NCBI RefSeq assembly: GCF_001543895.1
Contig: NZ_JYIJ01000016.1
Location: 186,001 to 250,000 of the forward strand
DNA: 64,000 nucleotides
Source: Carbonactinospora thermoautotrophica
Lineage (GTDB): Bacteria; Actinomycetota; Actinomycetes; Streptomycetales; Carbonactinosporaceae
Direction: 5' to 3'
Part shown: positions 29,497 through 43,066 of the stretch, one piece after another
Layout of the letters: every line of letters begins with the position of its first letter
Position numbering within the stretch: the first letter of the stretch is position 1
Translations under genes and position numbers: made by a program
The notes under the pieces: model-generated
Told to the model about the DNA's origin: nothing
Seen by the model: the letters and a program-made list of their open reading frames with translations, nothing else
Database searches by the model: none

Positions 29497-29618
29497 CAGG
29501 CCGCGCTCCCAACGCTCGAGGCCTCCGCGGCGAACAGGATGGACGCCAACGGATCGAACCGGCAGCCGCCCTCCCGCAGGCGGGCGAGGTACTCACGGTG
29601 GGATGTCGTCACGGTCAT
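29496..29618 (-). CDS. Chimeric mini-ORF between nuoF and nuoG
   Basis: 40 codons. It begins MTVTT like NuoG and continues [20 protein letters not shown] then ILFAAEA, a diverged copy of the NuoF end (YIAHVEKGGCPFDPMAS, LFAAEAG). The ATG overlaps the nuoF TGA (ATGA) and its TGA overlaps the nuoG ATG (TGATG). It is an old tandem duplication of the F/G junction with coupling preserved. Confidence 0.55.
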   Translation of the reverse strand: MTVTTSHREYLARLREGGCRFDPLASILFAAEASSVGSAA

Positions 29619-30931
29619 CGGACTCCAGCCTCCGCGGCGAACAGGGTGGACGCCATCGGGTCGAACGGACAGCCGCCCTTCTCGACGTGGGCGATGTACT
29701 CGTCCCGGAAATACTGGATCGACGAGGTGATCGGGCTGGTCGCGCCGTCACCGAGCGCGCAGAACGACCGGCCGAGGATGTTGTCGCACAGGTCCAGCAG
29801 CTTCTCCAGGTCCGCCGCGGTGCCCTCCCCGTGCTCCAGCCGGTCCAGGATCTGCACCAGCCAATAGGTGCCCTCCCGGCAGGGGGTGCACTTGCCGCAG
29901 GACTCGTGCGCGTAAAACTCCGTCCACCGCAGCACCGCCCGCACCACGCAGGTGGTCTCGTCGAAGATCTGCAGCGCCTTGGTGCCGAGCATCGACCCGG
30001 CCGCCCCCACCCCCTCGTAGTCCAGCGGGATGTCCAGGTGCTCCTCGGTGAGGATCGGCGTGGACGACCCGCCCGGCGTCCAGAACTTCAGCCGGTGCCC
30101 GGCACGGATGCCACCGGCCAGGTCCAGCAGCTCGCGCAGCGTGACACCGAGCGGCGCCTCGTACTGGCCGGGCCGGGTCACGTGGCCGGACAGCGAGTAG
30201 ATCGTGAAGCCCGGGGACTTCTCCGAGCCCATCGACCGGAACCAGTCCACGCCGTTGCGGATGATCGCCGGCACGCTGGCGATCGACTCGACGTTGTTCA
30301 CCACCGTCGGGCTGGCGTACAGGCCGGCGATGGCCGGGAACGGCGGGCGCAGCCGGGGCTGGCCGCGCCGGCCCTCCAGGGAGTCCAACAGCGCGGTCTC
30401 CTCCCCACAGATGTAGGCGCCGGCACCCGCGTGCACCACCAACTCCAGGTCGAACCCCGACCCCAGGATGTTCTCCCCCAGGTAGCCGGCCTCGTACGCC
30501 TCCCGCACCGCGTGCTGCAACCGGCGCAGCACCGGCACCACCTCGCCCCGCAGATAGATGAACGCGTGGTTGGCCCGGATCGCGTACGCGGCGATGACAA
30601 TGCCCTCGATCAGCTCATGCGGGTTGGCGAACATCAGCGGGATGTCCTTGCACGTGCCCGGCTCGGACTCGTCCGCGTTCACCACCAGGTAGTGCGGCTT
30701 GCCGTCGCCCTGGGGAATGAAGCCCCACTTCATCCCGGTGGGGAACCCCGCCCCACCCCGGCCCCGCAACCCGGAGTCCTTCACCAACTGGATCACCTCA
30801 TCCGGGTGCATCCCCAACGCTTTCGGCAACGCCGTGTACCCGTCGTACTTGCGGTACGTGGCCAGCGTCCACGACTCCGGCTCATCCCAAAACCGGGTCA
30901 ACACCGGCGTCAGCAGCGTCTTGTCAGCCAC
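29615..30931 (-). CDS. nuoF: NADH-quinone oxidoreductase subunit F (NADH/FMN site)
   Basis: 438 residues. The NADH-binding loop is GLRGRGGAGFPTGMKW, the FMN region YLVVNADESEPGTCKD and the N3 [4Fe-4S] ligands ESCGKCTPCREGT plus a later Cys. It oxidises NADH and passes electrons to NuoE/NuoG. GTG start at 30931 is 3 nt after nuoE. Confidence 0.97.
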   Translation of the reverse strand: MADKTLLTPVLTRFWDEPESWTLATYRKYDGYTALPKALGMHPDEVIQLVKDSGLRGRGGAGFPTGMKWGFIPQGDGKPHYLVVNADESEPGTCKDIPLMFANPHELIEGIVIAAYAIRANHAFIYLRGEVVPVLRRLQHAVREAYEAGYLGENILGSGFDLELVVHAGAGAYICGEETALLDSLEGRRGQPRLRPPFPAIAGLYASPTVVNNVESIASVPAIIRNGVDWFRSMGSEKSPGFTIYSLSGHVTRPGQYEAPLGVTLRELLDLAGGIRAGHRLKFWTPGGSSTPILTEEHLDIPLDYEGVGAAGSMLGTKALQIFDETTCVVRAVLRWTEFYAHESCGKCTPCREGTYWLVQILDRLEHGEGTAADLEKLLDLCDNILGRSFCALGDGATSPITSSIQYFRDEYIAHVEKGGCPFDPMASTLFAAEAGVR

Positions 30932-30934
30932 GGG

Positions 30935-31651
30935 TCACGCCCCCTCGTCCTCGGGCGCCGCATCGGACGCGGTCTTCTCGGGGAACTCCGCCGGGTCGGG
31001 CGCGGTCCAGCCGCGTTCCTTGGCGATCCGCAGGCCGGCGAGCGACGCCTCCCCGGCCGGGCCGCCGGCCGCGACCGCGCCGGGTCGCTCGTCGGGAAAG
31101 CCGGCCAGGATGCGCTCGGTCTGCTTGAACGTGCACAGCGGCGCGCCGCGGGTGGGCGACACCGGCCGGCCGGCGCGCAGGTCGTCGACCAGCTGGCGCG
31201 CCTTGTCCGGGGTCATGTTGTCGAAGAACTCCCAGTTGACCATGACGACCGGCGCGTAGTCGCAGGCCGCGTTGCACTCGATGTGCTCCAGCGTGATCTT
31301 CCCGTCCGGGGTGGTCTCGTCGTGGCCGATCCCCAGATGCTCCTTGAGCGCGGCGAAGATGGCATCCCCGCCCATGATCGCGCACAGCGTGTTGGTGCAC
31401 ACGCCGACGTGGTAGTCCCCGACCGGGCGCCGCTTGTACATGGTGTAGAAGGTCGCCACGGCCGAGACCTCGGCGGTGGTCAGCCCCAGCTGCTCGGCGC
31501 AGAACTCGATGCCGTCCGGGGAGACGTACCCCTCCTCGGACTGCACCAGGTGCAGCAGCGGCAGCAGGGCCGAGCGCGACTGCGGGTAGCGCGCGATGAT
31601 CTCCTTGGCGTCCGCCTCCAGGCGGGCGCGGGCTTCTGCGGTCAACGGCAT
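30935..31651 (-). CDS. nuoE: NADH-quinone oxidoreductase subunit E ([2Fe-2S])
   Basis: 238 residues from ATG at 31651, which overlaps the nuoD TGA. Thioredoxin-like [2Fe-2S] fold with ligands in CTNTLCAIMGG and CNAACDYAPVVMVN. The acidic C-terminal tail after residue ~165 is longer than in E. coli. Confidence 0.96.
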   Translation of the reverse strand: MPLTAEARARLEADAKEIIARYPQSRSALLPLLHLVQSEEGYVSPDGIEFCAEQLGLTTAEVSAVATFYTMYKRRPVGDYHVGVCTNTLCAIMGGDAIFAALKEHLGIGHDETTPDGKITLEHIECNAACDYAPVVMVNWEFFDNMTPDKARQLVDDLRAGRPVSPTRGAPLCTFKQTERILAGFPDERPGAVAAGGPAGEASLAGLRIAKERGWTAPDPAEFPEKTASDAAPEDEGA

Positions 31652-33030
31652 CAGCGGTCCACACCCCCCATGACGGGGTCGATCGAGGCGACCGCGGCGA
31701 TGACATCGGCGACCATGCCGCCCTCGCACATCGCCGGGACGGCCTGCAGGTTGGTGAACGACGGGTCACGGTAGTGCACCCGATACGGGCGGGTCCCGCC
31801 GTCGCTCACCATGTGTACCCCCAGCTCGCCCCGCGGGGACTCGACCGCGACGTACACCTGGCCCGGAGGCACCCGAAACCCCTCGGTCACCAGCTTGAAG
31901 TGGTGGATCAGGGCCTCCATCGACTCCCCCATGATCGTGCGGATGTGATCGAGAGAGTTCCCCATGCCGTCCGGCCCGATCGCCAGCTGGGCGGGCCAGG
32001 CGATCTTCTTGTCCTCGACCATCACCGGGCCGGGTCGCAGCTTGTCCAGGCACTGCTCTACGATCTTGAGCGACTGCTTGATCTCCTCCAGCCGGATCCG
32101 GAACCGGCCGTACGCGTCGCAGGAGTCCCAGGTGACGACGTCGAACTCGTAGTTCTCATAACCGCAGTACGGCTGGCTCTTGCGCAGGTCGTGCGGGAGG
32201 CCGGTGGCGCGCAGGATCGGCCCGGTGACGCCGAGCGCCATGCAGCCGGTCAGGTCCAGGTACCCGACCCCCTGGGTGCGCGCCTTGAAGATGTGGTTCT
32301 CGTTGCAGAGGTCCTCGTAGTCCTTGACGCGCGTCTGCATCACCTTGAGGAACTCGCGGACCTTGTCCACCGCCCCCGGCGGGAGGTCCTGCGCCACCCC
32401 ACCCGGGCGGATGTAGGCGTGGTTCATCCGCAACCCGGTGATCAGCTCGAACAGGTCCAAGATCAGCTCCCGCTCCCGGAAACCGATCGTCATCACCGTC
32501 AACGCGCCGATCTCCATCCCCCCGGTGGCGATGCACACCAGGTGCGAGGCGATCCGGTTCAACTCCATCAACAGCACCCGGATCACGTTCGCCCGCTCCG
32601 GCACCTGGTCGGTGATCCCGAGCAGCTTCTCCACCCCCAGGCAGTACGCCACCTCGTTGAAAAACGGCGACAGGTAGTCCATCCGCGTCACGTACGTGAC
32701 GCCCTGCGTCCAGGTCCGGTACTCCAGGTTCTTCTCGATACCGGTGTGCAAGTACCCGATACCGCAACGCGCCTCGGTGACCGTCTCCCCCTCCAACTCC
32801 AAGATCAGCCGAAGCACACCGTGGGTGGACGGGTGCTGCGGGCCCATGTTCACCACGACCCGCTCCTCCGGCACCTCCCCGATCCCCGCCACCACGGTGT
32901 CCCAATCCCCCCCGGTCACCGTGAACACCCGACCCTCCGCCGCCTCCGGCGTCTCCCCCAGGCCGGCGAACGCGTCGCGGCCCCGCGCGGACCGCGCCTC
33001 AGACTGTGTGTCGGACCGTGTCGTGGACAT
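31651..33030 (-). CDS. nuoD: NADH-quinone oxidoreductase subunit D
   Basis: 459 residues, the 49-kDa quinone-site subunit. Conserved regions include [36 protein letters not shown] and the C-terminal DPVMGGVDR. It builds the quinone pocket with NuoB. Start overlaps the nuoC stop (ATGA). Confidence 0.97.
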   Translation of the reverse strand: MSTTRSDTQSEARSARGRDAFAGLGETPEAAEGRVFTVTGGDWDTVVAGIGEVPEERVVVNMGPQHPSTHGVLRLILELEGETVTEARCGIGYLHTGIEKNLEYRTWTQGVTYVTRMDYLSPFFNEVAYCLGVEKLLGITDQVPERANVIRVLLMELNRIASHLVCIATGGMEIGALTVMTIGFRERELILDLFELITGLRMNHAYIRPGGVAQDLPPGAVDKVREFLKVMQTRVKDYEDLCNENHIFKARTQGVGYLDLTGCMALGVTGPILRATGLPHDLRKSQPYCGYENYEFDVVTWDSCDAYGRFRIRLEEIKQSLKIVEQCLDKLRPGPVMVEDKKIAWPAQLAIGPDGMGNSLDHIRTIMGESMEALIHHFKLVTEGFRVPPGQVYVAVESPRGELGVHMVSDGGTRPYRVHYRDPSFTNLQAVPAMCEGGMVADVIAAVASIDPVMGGVDR

Positions 33031-33776
33031 CAGCTGTACGACCTCCGCTGATCCGGCGGCGGCACCGTGGCCCCCTTGTACTCGACCGGGATCCCGCCGA
33101 GCGGGTAGTCCTTGCGCTGCGGGTGCCCGATCCAGTCGTCGGGCATCTCGATCCGCGTCAGGCCCGGGTGGCCGTCGAAGACGATCCCGAAGAAGTCGTA
33201 AGCCTCCCGCTCGTGCCAGTCGTTGGTCGGGTACACCGACACGATCGACGGGATGTGCGGGTCGGCGTCCGGGCAGGTCACCTCGACCCGGACGCGGCGG
33301 TTGTGCGTGATCGACAAAAAGTGATACACGGCGTGCAGCTCACGCCCGGTGTCCTCCGGGTAGTGCACGCCGGACACCCCGCTGCACAGCTCAAACCGCA
33401 GCGCCGGATCGTCCCGCAGCAGCCTCGCCACCTCCACCAGGCGCTCGCGCCGCACGTAGAAGGTGATCTCGCCGCGGTCGACGACGACCTTCTCGATCGC
33501 CTCATCCACCGGGGTGCCGGCCTCCTCCAGCGCGCCCGCCAGCTCGTCGGCCACCTCGTCGAACCACCCGCCGTAGGGGCGCGGCGTGGCGCCGGGGAGC
33601 TGGACCTTGCGCACCAGCCGGCCGTACCCGGAGGTGTCACCGGTGTCCCGGACGCCGAACATGCCCTTGCGGACCGCGATCACCTCCGGCTGCGGCTCGG
33701 CGCGCGGCACCAGCAAGGCGTCCTCGCGCTCGGCGCGTTCCCGCTCACTCGGCCGCGGAGTCTGCTCCCCGCTCAC
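33030..33776 (-). CDS. nuoC: NADH-quinone oxidoreductase subunit C
   Basis: 248 residues from GTG at 33776 overlapping the nuoB TGA. Contains the 30-kDa signature [20 protein letters not shown] and [16 protein letters not shown]. The N-terminal ~90 residues are an actinobacterial extension rich in charged residues. Confidence 0.95.
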   Translation of the reverse strand: MSGEQTPRPSERERAEREDALLVPRAEPQPEVIAVRKGMFGVRDTGDTSGYGRLVRKVQLPGATPRPYGGWFDEVADELAGALEEAGTPVDEAIEKVVVDRGEITFYVRRERLVEVARLLRDDPALRFELCSGVSGVHYPEDTGRELHAVYHFLSITHNRRVRVEVTCPDADPHIPSIVSVYPTNDWHEREAYDFFGIVFDGHPGLTRIEMPDDWIGHPQRKDYPLGGIPVEYKGATVPPPDQRRSYS

Positions 33777-34327
33777 CGCAGCAACCCCTTCATCTCGATC
33801 GTCGGGATGGCCTTCAGCGCCGCCTCCTCCGCCGCGCGCGCCGCCCGCTCGCGATTCACCCCCAGCGGCATGTTCTGGATCTCCTCGTGCAGCCTGAGGA
33901 TCGCGTGCAACAGCATCTCCGGCCGCGGCGGGCAGCCGGGCAGGTAGATGTCCACCGGGACCACGTGGTCCACCCCCTGCACGATCGCGTAGTTGTTGAA
34001 CATGCCGCCGGACGAGGCACACACCCCCATCGACAGCACCCACTTCGGCTCCGGCATCTGGTCATAAATCTGCCGCAACACCGGCGCCATCTTCTGACTC
34101 ACCCGCCCCGCCACAATCATCAAATCCGCCTGCCGCGGCGAAGCCCGAAACACCTCCATCCCAAACCGCGCCAGGTCATACCGCCCCGCCCCCGTCGCCA
34201 TCATCTCAATCGCACAACACGCCAACCCAAACGTCGCCGGCCACAACGAACCCCGCCGCGCCCACCCGGCGAACCGCTCCACCGTGGTCAGCAGAAAACC
34301 ACCCGGCAACCTCTCCTCAAGACCCAT
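33773..34327 (-). CDS. nuoB: NADH-quinone oxidoreductase subunit B (cluster N2)
   Basis: 184 residues, the [4Fe-4S] N2 subunit next to the quinone. The Cys-Cys pair is in [11 protein letters not shown], with the further ligands in MGVCASSGG and [11 protein letters not shown]. It is the first intact gene of the operon here; nuoA, which normally precedes it, is not present in the 730 nt upstream. Confidence 0.97.
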   Translation of the reverse strand: MGLEERLPGGFLLTTVERFAGWARRGSLWPATFGLACCAIEMMATGAGRYDLARFGMEVFRASPRQADLMIVAGRVSQKMAPVLRQIYDQMPEPKWVLSMGVCASSGGMFNNYAIVQGVDHVVPVDIYLPGCPPRPEMLLHAILRLHEEIQNMPLGVNRERAARAAEEAALKAIPTIEMKGLLR

Positions 34328-34951
34328 TTCACCTACCCCGAGTAATGGCGACCTGTCGGCGCATTAACCGATTGGGGAGACTATGAGGCTAGGGAGCCAA
34401 TGGGGGAATCCACCTCCCCCACATGGTGGAATGTCGGGGGTACCAGGGGACGGGCGGCAGCATCGAGCGACGACAGCATCTCAGCGGACACAAAACGCAC
34501 GCTGGAAACAGCCAACATGGGATCAATCCCCGCGCGATCCACCAAGCAGGGGTGTCGGCACTCGTATGAGCAGCCTTCCAACCTGTCCATGATCCTTCCG
34601 CCCGCTCCTTCAGCCCCAGGCCCTGGGCGTTGAACCGACGAGCCGTTCGCGCGTCGTGTGGACACCCAACCATCCGCGACCGGCGGATCCAGTCGGTCTG
34701 CGACCCACCAGTTCGTTTCTCCACCTCATCCCACGGCGGCGGCGCGACCAGCCTCCTCGGCAGAGCCCACGCCCCTCACACCTACCAGGTACCAAGATCA
34801 ACAATCAAAGTACGCGGAGGAACGTTTTGCGGAACACAGCACTAACGCAGGGATACCCCAGCCGCACGTGGTGATCGGCTTTCTTCGCAGCAATGAATGG
34901 CCCTACCGATGGCCTTTTCAATCAGCGGCAGTAAGAGTAGGCACGACCAGA
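34328..34951. other. Non-coding stretch upstream of nuoB
   Basis: About 620 nt with no supported gene and no NuoA-like sequence in any frame I could read. It should hold the nuo promoter. A GGTAGGTGAA ribosome-binding-like sequence lies just before the nuoB ATG. Confidence 0.6.
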
Positions 34952-34986
34952 CCGTCGGTGGGCGCTGCCAGAGCGCCCACCGACGG
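34952..34986 (-). terminator. Perfect 15-bp hairpin, terminator of the cbb-gap-pgk operon
   Basis: CCGTCGGTGGGCGCT and AGCGCCCACCGACGG pair around the 5-nt loop GCCAG, about 75 nt beyond the pgk stop in the direction of transcription. It is a strong GC-rich hairpin without a U-tract. Confidence 0.8.
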
Positions 34987-34992
34987 TTCACC

Positions 34993-35019
34993 CATCTGAA
35001 CCTCTTAGAGGATCAGATG
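34993..35019. repeat. 27-nt near-perfect palindrome downstream of pgk
   Basis: CATCTGA-A-CCTCT-T-AGAGG-A-TCAGATG: twelve pairs interrupted by an A/A mismatch, centred on T35006. It is adjacent to the 34952-34986 hairpin and may act as the first of two terminators. Confidence 0.55.
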
Positions 35020-35060
35020 GGTGTATACGACAGCCACCACGGTTCAGCACACGGTGCGAG

Positions 35061-36257
35061 TCACGCCGAGTCCGCGAGCGCCTCGATCCCTGGCAGCACC
35101 TTGCCTTCGAGGTACTCAAGGCTGGCCCCGCCGCCGGTGGATATGTGGCCGAACTGCTCGTCGGTGAAGCCGAGCTGCCGGACCGCTGCCGCCGAGTCAC
35201 CGCCGCCGACCACGGTGAGCCCGTCGACCTTGGTCAGCGCCTCCGCGACCGCGCGAGTTCCCTCAGCGAACGGCGCCATCTCGAACACACCCATCGGGCC
35301 GTTCCAGAACACGGTCTTGGCGTCGACGATCTTGTCCGCGTAGAGTTTGCGCGTCTCGGGACCGATGTCGAGCCCCTGCCAGCCTGCAGGGATCGCGTTG
35401 GCGGCGACGACCTGGGTGTTGGCCTCGGGCGAGAAGTCGTCGGCTACCACGATGTCAATGGCGTTGACGATCTCGACGCCGCGCTTCTGCGCCTCCGCGA
35501 GGTAGCCGCGCACGGTGTCGACCTGGTCGGCTTCGAGCAGGCTCTTGCCGACCTCATAGCCGTGGGCTTTGAGGAATGTGTAACCCATGCCGCCGCCGAT
35601 GATGATGCGGTCGGCCAGGCCGAGCAGGTTTTCGATGACGCCGAGCTTGTCGGAGACCTTGGCTCCGCCGAGGACGACTACGTACGGCCGTTGGGGCTGC
35701 TCGGTGAGCCGACGCAGCACCTCCAGCTCGGCCAGCACGAGCTGGCCGGCGGCGTGCGGCAGCCGCTTCGGCACGTCGTAGACGCTGGCGTGCTTACGGT
35801 GCACCGCGCCGAACCCATCACCCACGTACACGTCTGCCAGCTTCGCCAGCTTCTCGGCGAACGCCCCGCGCTCGGCGTCGTCCTTACTCGTCTCGCCCGG
35901 CTCGAACCGGAGGTTCTCCAGCAGCGCCACGTCGCCGTCGGCCAGCCCGGCGACGGTGGCCTGCGCGCTCTCCCCCACCACGTCGGTGGCGAAGGCGACC
36001 GGCTTGCCGAGCAACTCACCGAGCCGCCTGGCCACCGGGGCGAGCGAGAACTCCGGCTTCACCTCGCCCTTGGGCCGGCCCAGGTGGGCGCACACCACGA
36101 CGCGGGCGCCGCGGTCGGCGAGCGCGCGGATCGTGGGCAAGCTGGCCCGGATACGGCCGTCGTCGGTGATGGCCTCCCCGTCCAGCGGAACGTTGAGGTC
36201 AGCCCGAACGAGCACCCGCTTGCCGCGAAGGTCCCCCAGGTCGTCGATAGTTTTCAT
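35061..36257 (-). CDS. pgk: Phosphoglycerate kinase
   Basis: 398 residues. [14 protein letters not shown] at the N-terminus, [18 protein letters not shown] and the ATP-binding [13 protein letters not shown] near the end. In the CBB cycle it makes 1,3-bisphosphoglycerate from the RuBisCO product. Last gene of the cbbL operon, 70 nt after gap. Confidence 0.97.
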   Translation of the reverse strand: MKTIDDLGDLRGKRVLVRADLNVPLDGEAITDDGRIRASLPTIRALADRGARVVVCAHLGRPKGEVKPEFSLAPVARRLGELLGKPVAFATDVVGESAQATVAGLADGDVALLENLRFEPGETSKDDAERGAFAEKLAKLADVYVGDGFGAVHRKHASVYDVPKRLPHAAGQLVLAELEVLRRLTEQPQRPYVVVLGGAKVSDKLGVIENLLGLADRIIIGGGMGYTFLKAHGYEVGKSLLEADQVDTVRGYLAEAQKRGVEIVNAIDIVVADDFSPEANTQVVAANAIPAGWQGLDIGPETRKLYADKIVDAKTVFWNGPMGVFEMAPFAEGTRAVAEALTKVDGLTVVGGGDSAAAVRQLGFTDEQFGHISTGGGASLEYLEGKVLPGIEALADSA

Positions 36258-36327
36258 GTCACCTTCTCCTCAACGCCCGAAGAGCCGTGCGCTGGCACGG
36301 TTCTTCGGGCGCGACGTCCGGAGCGGG

Positions 36328-37365
<1,038 letters not shown>

Positions 37366-37468
37366 TCACGTTGCGGGCTCACGTGCTTGAGCGCAGCAAC
37401 GATGCTTGATCGCCAGTGGGGCGCTGTTGCCATGACGCGTGGCCATGACCGCGCACCGCGATACGGGG

Positions 37469-37987
37469 TCAGTTTGTGGCGGGAACGGGCGGCAGTTCGC
37501 CGGTCTGTTCGTACGTGTGGATCATCTTGATACGACGGGTGTGCCGCTCCTCCTCCGAGTACGGGGTGGTGAGGAACACCTCCACCAGCCGAATCGCCTC
37601 CTCAGGGGTGTGCATGCGCGCACCGAGGCTGATGATGTTGGCGTTGTTGTGTTCGCGCGCCAGCACGGCGATCTGCACGCTCCACACAAGGGCAGCGCGG
37701 ATGCCGACTACCTTGTTCGCGGCGATCGCCTCTCCGTTGCCCGAACCACCGAGCACGATGCCGATGCTGTTCGGGTCCTCGGCCACGGCGGTCGCGGCAC
37801 GGAGCACGTAAGGCGGGTAGTCGTCCAGCGCGTCGAAGGCATGCGGCCCATGGTCGACGAACTCGTAACCGTGCTCGGTGAGCCAGGTTGCGATGTGCTT
37901 CTTCAGTTCGAAGCCGGCATGATCGGACCCGAGGTGGACGCGGGGGAGACCCGCGTCCACCTCGGGTCGAGGATGTGCTTCAGACAT
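37469..37987 (-). CDS. rpiB: Ribose-5-phosphate isomerase B
   Basis: 172 residues from ATG 37987. RpiB/LacAB family: LGSDHAGFELKKHIATWL, GIVLGGSGNGEAIAANKV and RAALVWSVQIAVLAREHNNA. It interconverts ribose-5-P and ribulose-5-P, feeding phosphoribulokinase. It sits between cbbX and gap. Confidence 0.93.
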   Translation of the reverse strand: MSEAHPRPEVDAGLPRVHLGSDHAGFELKKHIATWLTEHGYEFVDHGPHAFDALDDYPPYVLRAATAVAEDPNSIGIVLGGSGNGEAIAANKVVGIRAALVWSVQIAVLAREHNNANIISLGARMHTPEEAIRLVEVFLTTPYSEEERHTRRIKMIHTYEQTGELPPVPATN

Positions 37988-38057
37988 GTGGTGAACTCCC
38001 TCATGCGCTGAGCCGGATACACGACGGACGCACAGGTCAGGCTGGCCGGACCGCAGC

Positions 38058-39062
38058 TCAGGACGAGCTTGTGACCTCCTCGGCCGATTCGGCGGAGAAA
38101 ACGCGGCTGGCGAGGAAGTCCTCGGGTTCGAGGCGCATGAGGTCCTCCCTGCCCCACGTGCGGCCGGTCGCGCTGACGAGGCGGTTCGCCTGCCGGAGGC
38201 GGGCACGCTCGAGCGCGTTGCGGACACTGCGCGCGTTCGCGAACCGCGGCTGGCGCATCCGCCGCTCCAGGTACTCGTGGAAGGTGTGTTCGGCGGCCTC
38301 GGAGAAGTGGTAGTTCTCCTTGCCCAGCATGAGGCGGGCGATGGCCATGAGCTCGTCGATGTTGTAGTCGGGGAAGTGGATGTGGTGCGCGATGCGGGAG
38401 CTCATTCCGGGGTTGGAGGCGAAGAAGGAGTCCATCCGGTCCTTGTAGCCGGCGAGGATGACGACCAGGTCCTCCCGCTGGTTCTCCATCACCTGCAGCA
38501 GGATCTCGATGGCCTCCTGGCCGTAGTCCCGCTCGTTCTCCGCCCGGTACAGGTAGTAGGCCTCGTCGATGAACAGCACGCCGCCCATCGCCCGCTTAAG
38601 GACCTCCTTGGTCTTCGGCGCGGTGTGGCCGACGTACTGTCCCACCAGGTCATCTCGGGTGACCGCGACCAGGTGGCCGCGTTCGAGGTAGCCGAGCCGG
38701 TGCAGCAGCTCGGCCATGCGCATCGCCACCGTGGTCTTGCCCGTGCCGGGGCTGCCGGTGAACGACATGTGCAGGTTGGGCCGGGAGGAGGACAGGCCGA
38801 AGCGTTGCCGTACCCGGTCGACCAGCAGCAGCGCGGCGATCTCCCGGATGCGGGTCTTGACCGGTTCCAGGCCCACCAGTTCCCGGTCCAGGGTGTCGAG
38901 CACCTCGTCGATGCCGGAGGAGCGCCGTTCGGCGGCGAGGTCGACGGTGGCGTCTTCCGGGAGCGGCGGAGGCGCAGCCTCAGTGGGCTCCTGCGGTGTG
39001 AGGTCCTGGCCGGGCTTCGGCATGCCGAAGCCCGGCCGGCGCTGTTCTGTTGTCCTGGTCAT
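38058..39062 (-). CDS. cbbX: Red-type RuBisCO activase CbbX
   Basis: 334 residues, AAA+ ATPase. Walker [19 protein letters not shown], Walker [13 protein letters not shown], and sensor region [15 protein letters not shown]. CbbX remodels inhibited red-type RuBisCO by pulling on the large-subunit C-terminus. An N-terminal Pro/Glu-rich extension of ~45 residues precedes the ATPase. The ATG overlaps the cbbS stop by 4 nt. Confidence 0.95.
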   Translation of the reverse strand: MTRTTEQRRPGFGMPKPGQDLTPQEPTEAAPPPLPEDATVDLAAERRSSGIDEVLDTLDRELVGLEPVKTRIREIAALLLVDRVRQRFGLSSSRPNLHMSFTGSPGTGKTTVAMRMAELLHRLGYLERGHLVAVTRDDLVGQYVGHTAPKTKEVLKRAMGGVLFIDEAYYLYRAENERDYGQEAIEILLQVMENQREDLVVILAGYKDRMDSFFASNPGMSSRIAHHIHFPDYNIDELMAIARLMLGKENYHFSEAAEHTFHEYLERRMRQPRFANARSVRNALERARLRQANRLVSATGRTWGREDLMRLEPEDFLASRVFSAESAEEVTSSS

Positions 39063-39493
39063 CGCGGTTGAGCAGGCTGGTAGCGATCACCCTTAGGCCG
39101 GTCCAGGGCGTAGGGGTGCAGGGTGTACCGGATCCGCCGGTCGGAGGTCTCCTGCCGGTCGAGCCGGAACCCGGGCTCCTGGGCTGGCCTGTTGACGATG
39201 AACGACAGCGCGGTCGTCTGCCGGCCGTAGCTCGCGTCGAAGGCGTTGACCCGGATGTAGTGGTTGGGGTAAGCCTTCCGGCACTCGTTGACCTCGTACA
39301 GCACGCCAGCGGCGTCCTTGAGGTCGAACATCGGCAGCCCCCACATCTCCCAGTAGTTGTTGCGGGGGTGGGGGTCGTCGGTGAACTCGACCGACAGCGC
39401 CCAGCCGTTGTCCAGCGCGTACTGGATCTGCTTCTCGATCTCCTCGTCGGTGAGGTCAGGCAGGTAGGAGAAGGTGCCCTGCGTGATGCGCAT
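39059..39493 (-). CDS. cbbS: RuBisCO small subunit, red type (form IC/D-like)
   Basis: 144 residues. [19 protein letters not shown] and the long C-terminal extension ([21 protein letters not shown]) that forms the central beta-barrel in red-type enzymes; green-type subunits lack it. It is 15 nt downstream of cbbL and overlaps cbbX. Confidence 0.95.
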   Translation of the reverse strand: MRITQGTFSYLPDLTDEEIEKQIQYALDNGWALSVEFTDDPHPRNNYWEMWGLPMFDLKDAAGVLYEVNECRKAYPNHYIRVNAFDASYGRQTTALSFIVNRPAQEPGFRLDRQETSDRRIRYTLHPYALDRPKGDRYQPAQPR

Positions 39494-39508
39494 CCTGGTG
39501 CCCCTCCC

Positions 39509-41723
<2,215 letters not shown>

Positions 41724-41737
41724 ATTAACAACTTAAT
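41724..41737. promoter_or_regulatory. Candidate LysR site upstream of cbbR
   Basis: ATTAA-CAAC-TTAAT, 51 bp before the cbbR start, next to a TTGACA sequence (41717-41722). It lies in an AT-rich stretch and could serve autoregulation of the LysR gene. Confidence 0.45.
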
Positions 41738-41788
41738 AAAGGGTTAAGGGTAATCATTCGACTGATCGCTCAAGTTCCAGGGGTGTGA

Positions 41789-42679
41789 ATGACGACTGCG
41801 GCGCGGCTTCGGGCGTTCGTGGCCGTGGCTGAGACCGGATCGGTGCGGGCCGCGGCACAACGGCTTGTGGTCACTGAGTCTGCGGTGTCGGCGGCGATCG
41901 CCGCGTTGACGCGGGAGGTTGGTGTGCCGCTGGTCGAGCGGGAGGGGCGAGGGTTGCGGCTCACCCTGTCGGGACGGACGTTCGCGGATTACGCGCGCAC
42001 GATTCTTGGCCTGCATGAGGAGGCGTTGTCGGCTGCTCGGGGTGAGATGGATCCAGAGCGGGGGCGGGTTCGGGTGGCGGCGGTGACGACGGCGGGAGAA
42101 CACGTCTTGCCGGTCGCGTTGGCCGCGTTCCGGGCTCGACATCCTGGGGTCGATCTGCGACTGGAGGTAGGTACCAGCGAGCACGTGTGGACGTTGCTCA
42201 TGACTCATGAGGCTGATCTTGTGATCGCGGGGCGTCCTCCGCAGGATGTGGATGATGTCGTGGTGCGCGCGGTGCGTCCTAACGAGTTGCTCGTTGTCGC
42301 GGCGCCCGCGGTGGCGGAGGAGTTCGACCTTGCGCGGACCACGTGGCTGTTGCGTGAGGTGGGTTCGGGCACGCGTGCCACGTGTGAGGCGTTGCTCGCG
42401 AATCTTGAGGTCGATCCGCCACGGCTCACCTTGGGCTCCAACGGCGCCGTGGTGGCTGGTGCGGTGGCTGGGCTTGGTGTGACGCTGGTGTCACGTGATG
42501 CAGTGGCGCGGGAGCTTAGTGAGGGTGAGTTGGTCGTGGTGGAGGTGCCGGGTACTCCGTTGCATCGTCCGTGGCATGCGGTGACTCATCGCCGGTTCTC
42601 GGCGACTGCTGGTTTGTTGGTGGACCACCTTCTTAGTGGTGAAGATGGTGGGTCGGTGGGGTGGTGTCGTCCGTCGTGA
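41789..42679 (+). CDS. cbbR: LysR-family regulator, probable CbbR
   Basis: 296 residues. N-terminal winged helix (LRAFVAVAETGSVRAAAQRL, VTESAVSAAIAALTREVG) and a periplasmic-binding-like effector domain (VRVAAVTTAGEHVLPVALAA). It is divergent from cbbLSX, the classical position of CbbR, which activates CBB operons in response to metabolites such as RuBP or NADPH. The name rests on position and family. Confidence 0.85.
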   Translation: MTTAARLRAFVAVAETGSVRAAAQRLVVTESAVSAAIAALTREVGVPLVEREGRGLRLTLSGRTFADYARTILGLHEEALSAARGEMDPERGRVRVAAVTTAGEHVLPVALAAFRARHPGVDLRLEVGTSEHVWTLLMTHEADLVIAGRPPQDVDDVVVRAVRPNELLVVAAPAVAEEFDLARTTWLLREVGSGTRATCEALLANLEVDPPRLTLGSNGAVVAGAVAGLGVTLVSRDAVARELSEGELVVVEVPGTPLHRPWHAVTHRRFSATAGLLVDHLLSGEDGGSVGWCRPS

Positions 42680-43066
42680 TTGGTGTCAATGCGATTGGTA
42701 CCAACAGCCGTTGAGATCCCCCGGCTCAGACTTCCGGCACCAAAGTTAGCTGGGGTCTGGCCAGACCAGACGCCCACCTCGGTTCCCGGATTCAGGGAGA
42801 TCCGCATCGGGTCGAGCGTGCTGTCCGGGGAGTCAGGCCTCGCCGAGGCCGCCCACGGGGTGTCGCAGATCAGCGTGGGCCACGTGGTGGAACCAGTTTT
42901 CGGGGGCTGGCAAGGCCGGACTGGCCGGCACTGCTGGCAAGACCGGGGCCCGCAGATTATCGAGTAGCTCACCGAGGCGGCCACCGGCGAGTTCCCCGAT
43001 CAAGCTCGTAACCGACGACGAGCCAGCGGTCCCGCATTCACTCGGCTCATTGCCTCCCGACCTGAT
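42680..43066. other. Stretch without a supported gene between cbbR and transposase remnant
   Basis: About 390 nt. The open frames give no recognisable domain. Together with the following remnants it looks like a decayed insertion region. Confidence 0.5.

Noticed and set aside
20159-29730. Very long open frames (over 1,400 codons) on the plus strand opposite nuo genes
   Set aside because: They are antisense shadows caused by high GC and strong codon bias of nuoH-nuoN and nuoF-nuoG; their products are His/Arg/Pro/Gln-rich with no domains.
34515-34545. tRNA-like 3' end (GATCAATC loop, CCACCA end)
   Set aside because: A T-arm-like and CCA-like segment is visible, but no matching 5' acceptor, D-arm or anticodon arm lies within 90 nt upstream.
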